NCBI RefSeq assembly: GCF_035938995.1
Contig: NZ_DASZGI010000286.1
Span: forward strand, 1-14,126
From: DASZGI01 sp035938995
GTDB lineage: Bacteria; Actinomycetota; Actinomycetes; Streptomycetales; Catenulisporaceae
Length of the DNA: 14,126 bases
Direction of reading: 5' to 3'
Both the position numbers and the translations under genes were made by a program. Below are positions 12,206-14,126 of this stretch, in pieces; position 1 is the first letter of the stretch; the number at the start of each line of letters is the position of its first letter. The notes beneath the pieces are model-generated. The model was not told where the DNA came from. It saw only the letters and a list, made by a program, of their open reading frames with translations, and did not search any database.

Positions 12206-13621
12206 ATGGCTGTACGCACCGCCGCCGCGCGGCAGCCCAACCAGAGGCTTGCCGCCCTGATCCACGAAGCCGCCTGCTCCAACGCGGGGCTGGCCCGGAG
12301 AGTCAACATGGTCGGCGCGGAGCACGGCCTCGACCTGCGCTACGACAAGACGTCGGTCGCCCGCTGGCTGCGCGGACAGCAGCCGCGCGGCATGGCTCCG
12401 ACCCTGATCGCCGAGGCGCTGGGCCGCAAGCTCGGCCGGCCGGTCACCGTCGAGGAGATCGGCATGGCGGACGGCCGCAACGGCTCGTCCAGCGTCGGTC
12501 TGCATTTCGCCCCGAGCGCCGCGGCGGCCATCGAAGAGGCCACCGAATTGTGGCGGGCCGATGTAAGTCACCGGGAATTCCTCCTTGGGTCCTCCTTCGC
12601 GGTCGCCGCCCTCATCGCGCCCAGCCGCGACTGGCTCATCACCCCGCCCGACGCCGAGGTCGCCCGCCCGCTGTCGCTCGCCGGGCGCGGTCCGCGCGTC
12701 GGGCCCGCCGACGTCTACGCGATCCGGGCCGCCACCAAAGCGTTCCGCGAGCTCGACCACCAGTTCGGGTCCGGATATGTGCGTTCGATCGTCGTGCACT
12801 ACCTCGACGAGGTGGTCGGCGAGATGCTGACCGGCGCCTACCCCGAGCGCACCGGCCGCGCGCTGTTCTGCGCCGCCGCGCAGCTGACCGAACTCGCCGG
12901 GTACATGGCCGTGGACACTGGGCGCCACGGGCTGGCCCAGCGCTACTACATCCAGGCGCTGCGCCTCTCGCAGGCGGCCGGCGACCGCGCTTACGGCGGT
13001 TACGTGCTGGCCGCGGGAATGAGCCACCTGGCCGGACAGCTCGGCTCGCCCCGCGAGATCACGCAGCTCGCCCGCGCCGCCCAGGAAGGCGCCCGGGACC
13101 AGGCCACGGCGACCGCGCGGGCGATGTTCCACGCCGCGGAGGCGCGCGGGCACGCGGTGCTCGGCGACGCAAGGGCCTGCGAGGCGGCGCTCGCCAAGGC
13201 CGCGGCGGAGATGGAGAAGTCCGAGCCGGCGCAGGACCCCGAGTGGATCCAGCACTTCACTCCGGCGTATCTGATGGACGAGTTCGCGCACTGCTACCGC
13301 GACCTGGACCGGCCGCGGCAGGCGAAGGACCACGCCGAGCGCGCGCTGGCCGGGCACGCGGAGCGGCACGTGCGCCGCCGCGCCGTGGACACGGTGCTGG
13401 TCGCCACCGCGTACGCGCAGGAGCGCGAGGTCGAGGCGGCCTGCGCGGCGGGCACGGCGGCGATCGACCTGCTCGCCCAGCTGCGCTCGCACCGCGGCGT
13501 CGAGTACCTGCACGACCTGGACCGTCGGCTGGACCCGTACCGCGAGACCATCGCGGTGCGCGGCTTCCGGGAGCGGCTCGGTCGGCTGGCGGTGCGGCAG
13601 GCGGCGGCCGCCGCAGCGTGA
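12206..13621 (+). CDS. XRE-type regulator with TPR-like C-terminal domain
   Basis: This 471-residue cytoplasmic protein is of a Streptomyces regulator type. The ATG at 12206 follows GGAGGGGAG; an upstream in-frame ATG at 12122 has no such site. Residues about 12-85 form the DNA-binding part (QRLAALIHEAACSNAGLARRVN, then YDKTSVARWLRGQQPRG and a helix LIAEALGRKLG). Residues about 120-136, REFLLGSSFAVAALIAP, look like a twin-arginine or signal motif but lie deep inside the protein; this pattern recurs in related regulators. RDWLI (141-145) follows. Residues about 170-450 are Ala/Leu-rich helical repeats (AAQLTELAGYMAVDTGRHGLAQRYY, ALRLSQAAGDRAYGGYVLAAGMSHLA) like TPR sensor domains. It is divergent from the primase-like gene. 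Related proteins include regulators of development and antibiotic production, but the target here is unknown. Confidence 0.85.
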   Translation: MAVRTAAARQPNQRLAALIHEAACSNAGLARRVNMVGAEHGLDLRYDKTSVARWLRGQQPRGMAPTLIAEALGRKLGRPVTVEEIGMADGRNGSSSVGLHFAPSAAAAIEEATELWRADVSHREFLLGSSFAVAALIAPSRDWLITPPDAEVARPLSLAGRGPRVGPADVYAIRAATKAFRELDHQFGSGYVRSIVVHYLDEVVGEMLTGAYPERTGRALFCAAAQLTELAGYMAVDTGRHGLAQRYYIQALRLSQAAGDRAYGGYVLAAGMSHLAGQLGSPREITQLARAAQEGARDQATATARAMFHAAEARGHAVLGDARACEAALAKAAAEMEKSEPAQDPEWIQHFTPAYLMDEFAHCYRDLDRPRQAKDHAERALAGHAERHVRRRAVDTVLVATAYAQEREVEAACAAGTAAIDLLAQLRSHRGVEYLHDLDRRLDPYRETIAVRGFRERLGRLAVRQAAAAAA

Positions 13622-13635
13622 ACGGGCGCTGAGCA

Positions 13636-13679
13636 CGACGGAAACGTCGACGGCCGCGCGGACCCGCATTCGGGCGGCC
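13636..13679 (+). terminator. Tandem stem-loops after the XRE gene
   Basis: CGACG-GAAA-CGTCG (13636-13649) is a stem closed by a GNRA tetraloop. GGCCG (13652-13656) and CGGCC (13675-13679) form a second short stem. The pair begins 15 bases after the stop codon and is a plausible terminator without a U tract. Confidence 0.4.
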
Positions 13680-13711
13680 AGAGCTCGGGCGTGTTCAAGA
13701 AGGAGCGTCGG

Positions 13712-13786
13712 ATGAGCCCGCGACGTCCGACGCGTGCGATTCGCAAGGCGGCGGAGTCCCTCATATCGGGAAACTGTGAACCATAG
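13712..13786 (+). CDS. Possible small basic protein, 24 aa
   Basis: The ATG at 13712 is preceded by AAGAAGGAG with six bases between, the best Shine-Dalgarno in this part of the window. The product is MSPRRPTRAIRKAAESLISG followed by NCEP. Half of it is a basic amphipathic segment (RRPTRAIRKAA), and there is a single Cys near the end. A hairpin (13786-13801) starts in the stop codon, as for an independent short transcript. The CTC-ATA-TCG-GGA-AAC-TGT codons are A/T-richer than neighbouring genes, which weakens the coding case. No homologue is recognised. It could be a regulatory leader peptide for the following gene, 226 bases downstream, or a stand-alone small protein. Confidence 0.4.
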   Translation: MSPRRPTRAIRKAAESLISGNCEP

Positions 13787-13801
13787 GTGCCTGACGGCAC
13801 C
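13786..13801 (+). terminator. GGTGCC-TGAC-GGCACC hairpin after the 24-aa frame
   Basis: A perfect 6-bp stem with a 4-base loop starts at the last base of the TAG stop and is followed by a G run. It may be a terminator or attenuator. From here to 14012 I see only a GAATCGC/GCGATTC inverted repeat (from about 13829) and CCGGGAACCCGG (13929-13940), and no gene. Confidence 0.4.
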
Positions 13802-14012
13802 GGGGGTGCTTCACGCCCAGGCGCGCCCGAATCGCGGTTCCATTTCGGGGCGAATGCGGCGATTCCGGCGGTCCGACCTTGCCGGGGCGCACCGGGTTTG
13901 GTTGGCTGATGCTTCATCGGTTCACCAGCCGGGAACCCGGGGCGGCGCCGGTGTGGAACGATGTTGCCGCCGCGCCCGCTGTGAACCCGTGTCGTCTGTG
14001 AGGATTCGCGCC

Positions 14013-14126
14013 ATGTCCCAGTCGCCGGAGACGCCCGTCACCGGGTGGCCCGAGCAGCCGCCCGAGCCCGCGCCGTACCCCGCCGCGGAGTGGACCGGTC
14101 CGGCGGGTGAGGCCTCGACCATGCCT
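14013..14126 (+). CDS. N-terminus of a Pro-rich protein, cut by the window end
   Basis: Thirty-eight codons are visible from the ATG at 14013, which follows GTGAGGA with good spacing. The sequence begins MSQSPETPVTGWPEQPPEPA and continues rich in Pro, Glu and Ala with no stop before the edge. Such disordered Pro-rich heads are common on actinomycete membrane proteins (for example RDD or DUF4190 types) and on cell-wall-linked proteins, but nothing in the visible part identifies the family. Confidence 0.6.
   Translation, partial: MSQSPETPVTGWPEQPPEPAPYPAAEWTGPAGEASTMP

Noticed and set aside
12566..12616. Signal-like REFLLGSSFAVAAL segment suggesting Tat export of the XRE protein
   Set aside because: It is about 120 residues into the protein, after a DNA-binding domain, so export is not credible. 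It is treated as a structural motif.
12074..13669. 531-codon minus-strand frame opposite the XRE gene
   Set aside because: It is a compositional shadow; the plus-strand product has a DNA-binding domain and a well-placed ribosome binding site.

Overview
The window comes from a high-GC actinomycete chromosome. The coding third positions are almost all G or C, GTG and TTG starts are common, and the ribosome binding sites are of the GGAGG type. The gene content (an ECF42-type sigma factor with its DGPF partner, a secondary citrate synthase divergent from pdxH, a DtxR/IdeR/DmdR-type iron regulator, and an XRE regulator divergent from a small primase/polymerase-like gene) points to Streptomyces or a close relative. 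The genus cannot be fixed from the sequence alone. I see no IS element, prophage, CRISPR array, rRNA or tRNA.

Layout. 78-2084 (-) encodes a secreted protein with an HExxE-containing globular domain and five C-terminal FG-GAP/VCBS-like repeats. 2085-2703 is a 619-bp stretch with no convincing gene, but it holds a near-consensus LexA-type box, two perfect palindromes and a G-quadruplex motif. 2704-4363 (-) is a translationally coupled DGPF/YCII protein plus ECF sigma factor operon. In front of it is a motif that matches the promoter reported for the ECF42 group, so it probably autoregulates. 4581-6469 (+) is a DHA3-type MFS exporter followed by an RNA 2',3'-cyclic phosphodiesterase (ThpR/LigT). 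The exporter's upstream region is AT-rich and crowded with GGTTAGC/GCTAAC half sites. After a strong hairpin comes a probable leaderless 28-codon membrane peptide gene. 6639-7757 (-) is serC and 8077-9186 (-) is a type II citrate synthase. Divergent from the latter, 9518-10189 (+) is pdxH, followed by 10371-11072 (+), an iron-dependent DtxR-family regulator. Between the regulator and the convergent primase/polymerase-like gene (11274-12077, -) lies a 110-bp element with perfect 20-bp inverted ends that reach into the end of that gene. 12206-13621 (+) is a large XRE-type regulator. The window ends with a possible 24-codon gene and the start of a proline-rich protein.

How the genes relate. PdxH makes pyridoxal 5'-phosphate, which SerC needs as cofactor, but the two are not in one operon. 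The iron regulator may act on the MFS exporter, whose family includes siderophore exporters; this rests only on degenerate iron-box-like half sites. The ECF sigma/DGPF pair and the XRE/primase-like pair are each coherent regulatory modules of unknown physiological role.

The least explained signals are the long nested inverted repeat at 11179-11288, the orphan LexA-type box at 2474-2487, the 14-bp tandem array running into the citrate synthase stop codon, and the two very small genes. These are the best candidates for something undescribed. None of them proves a new system.
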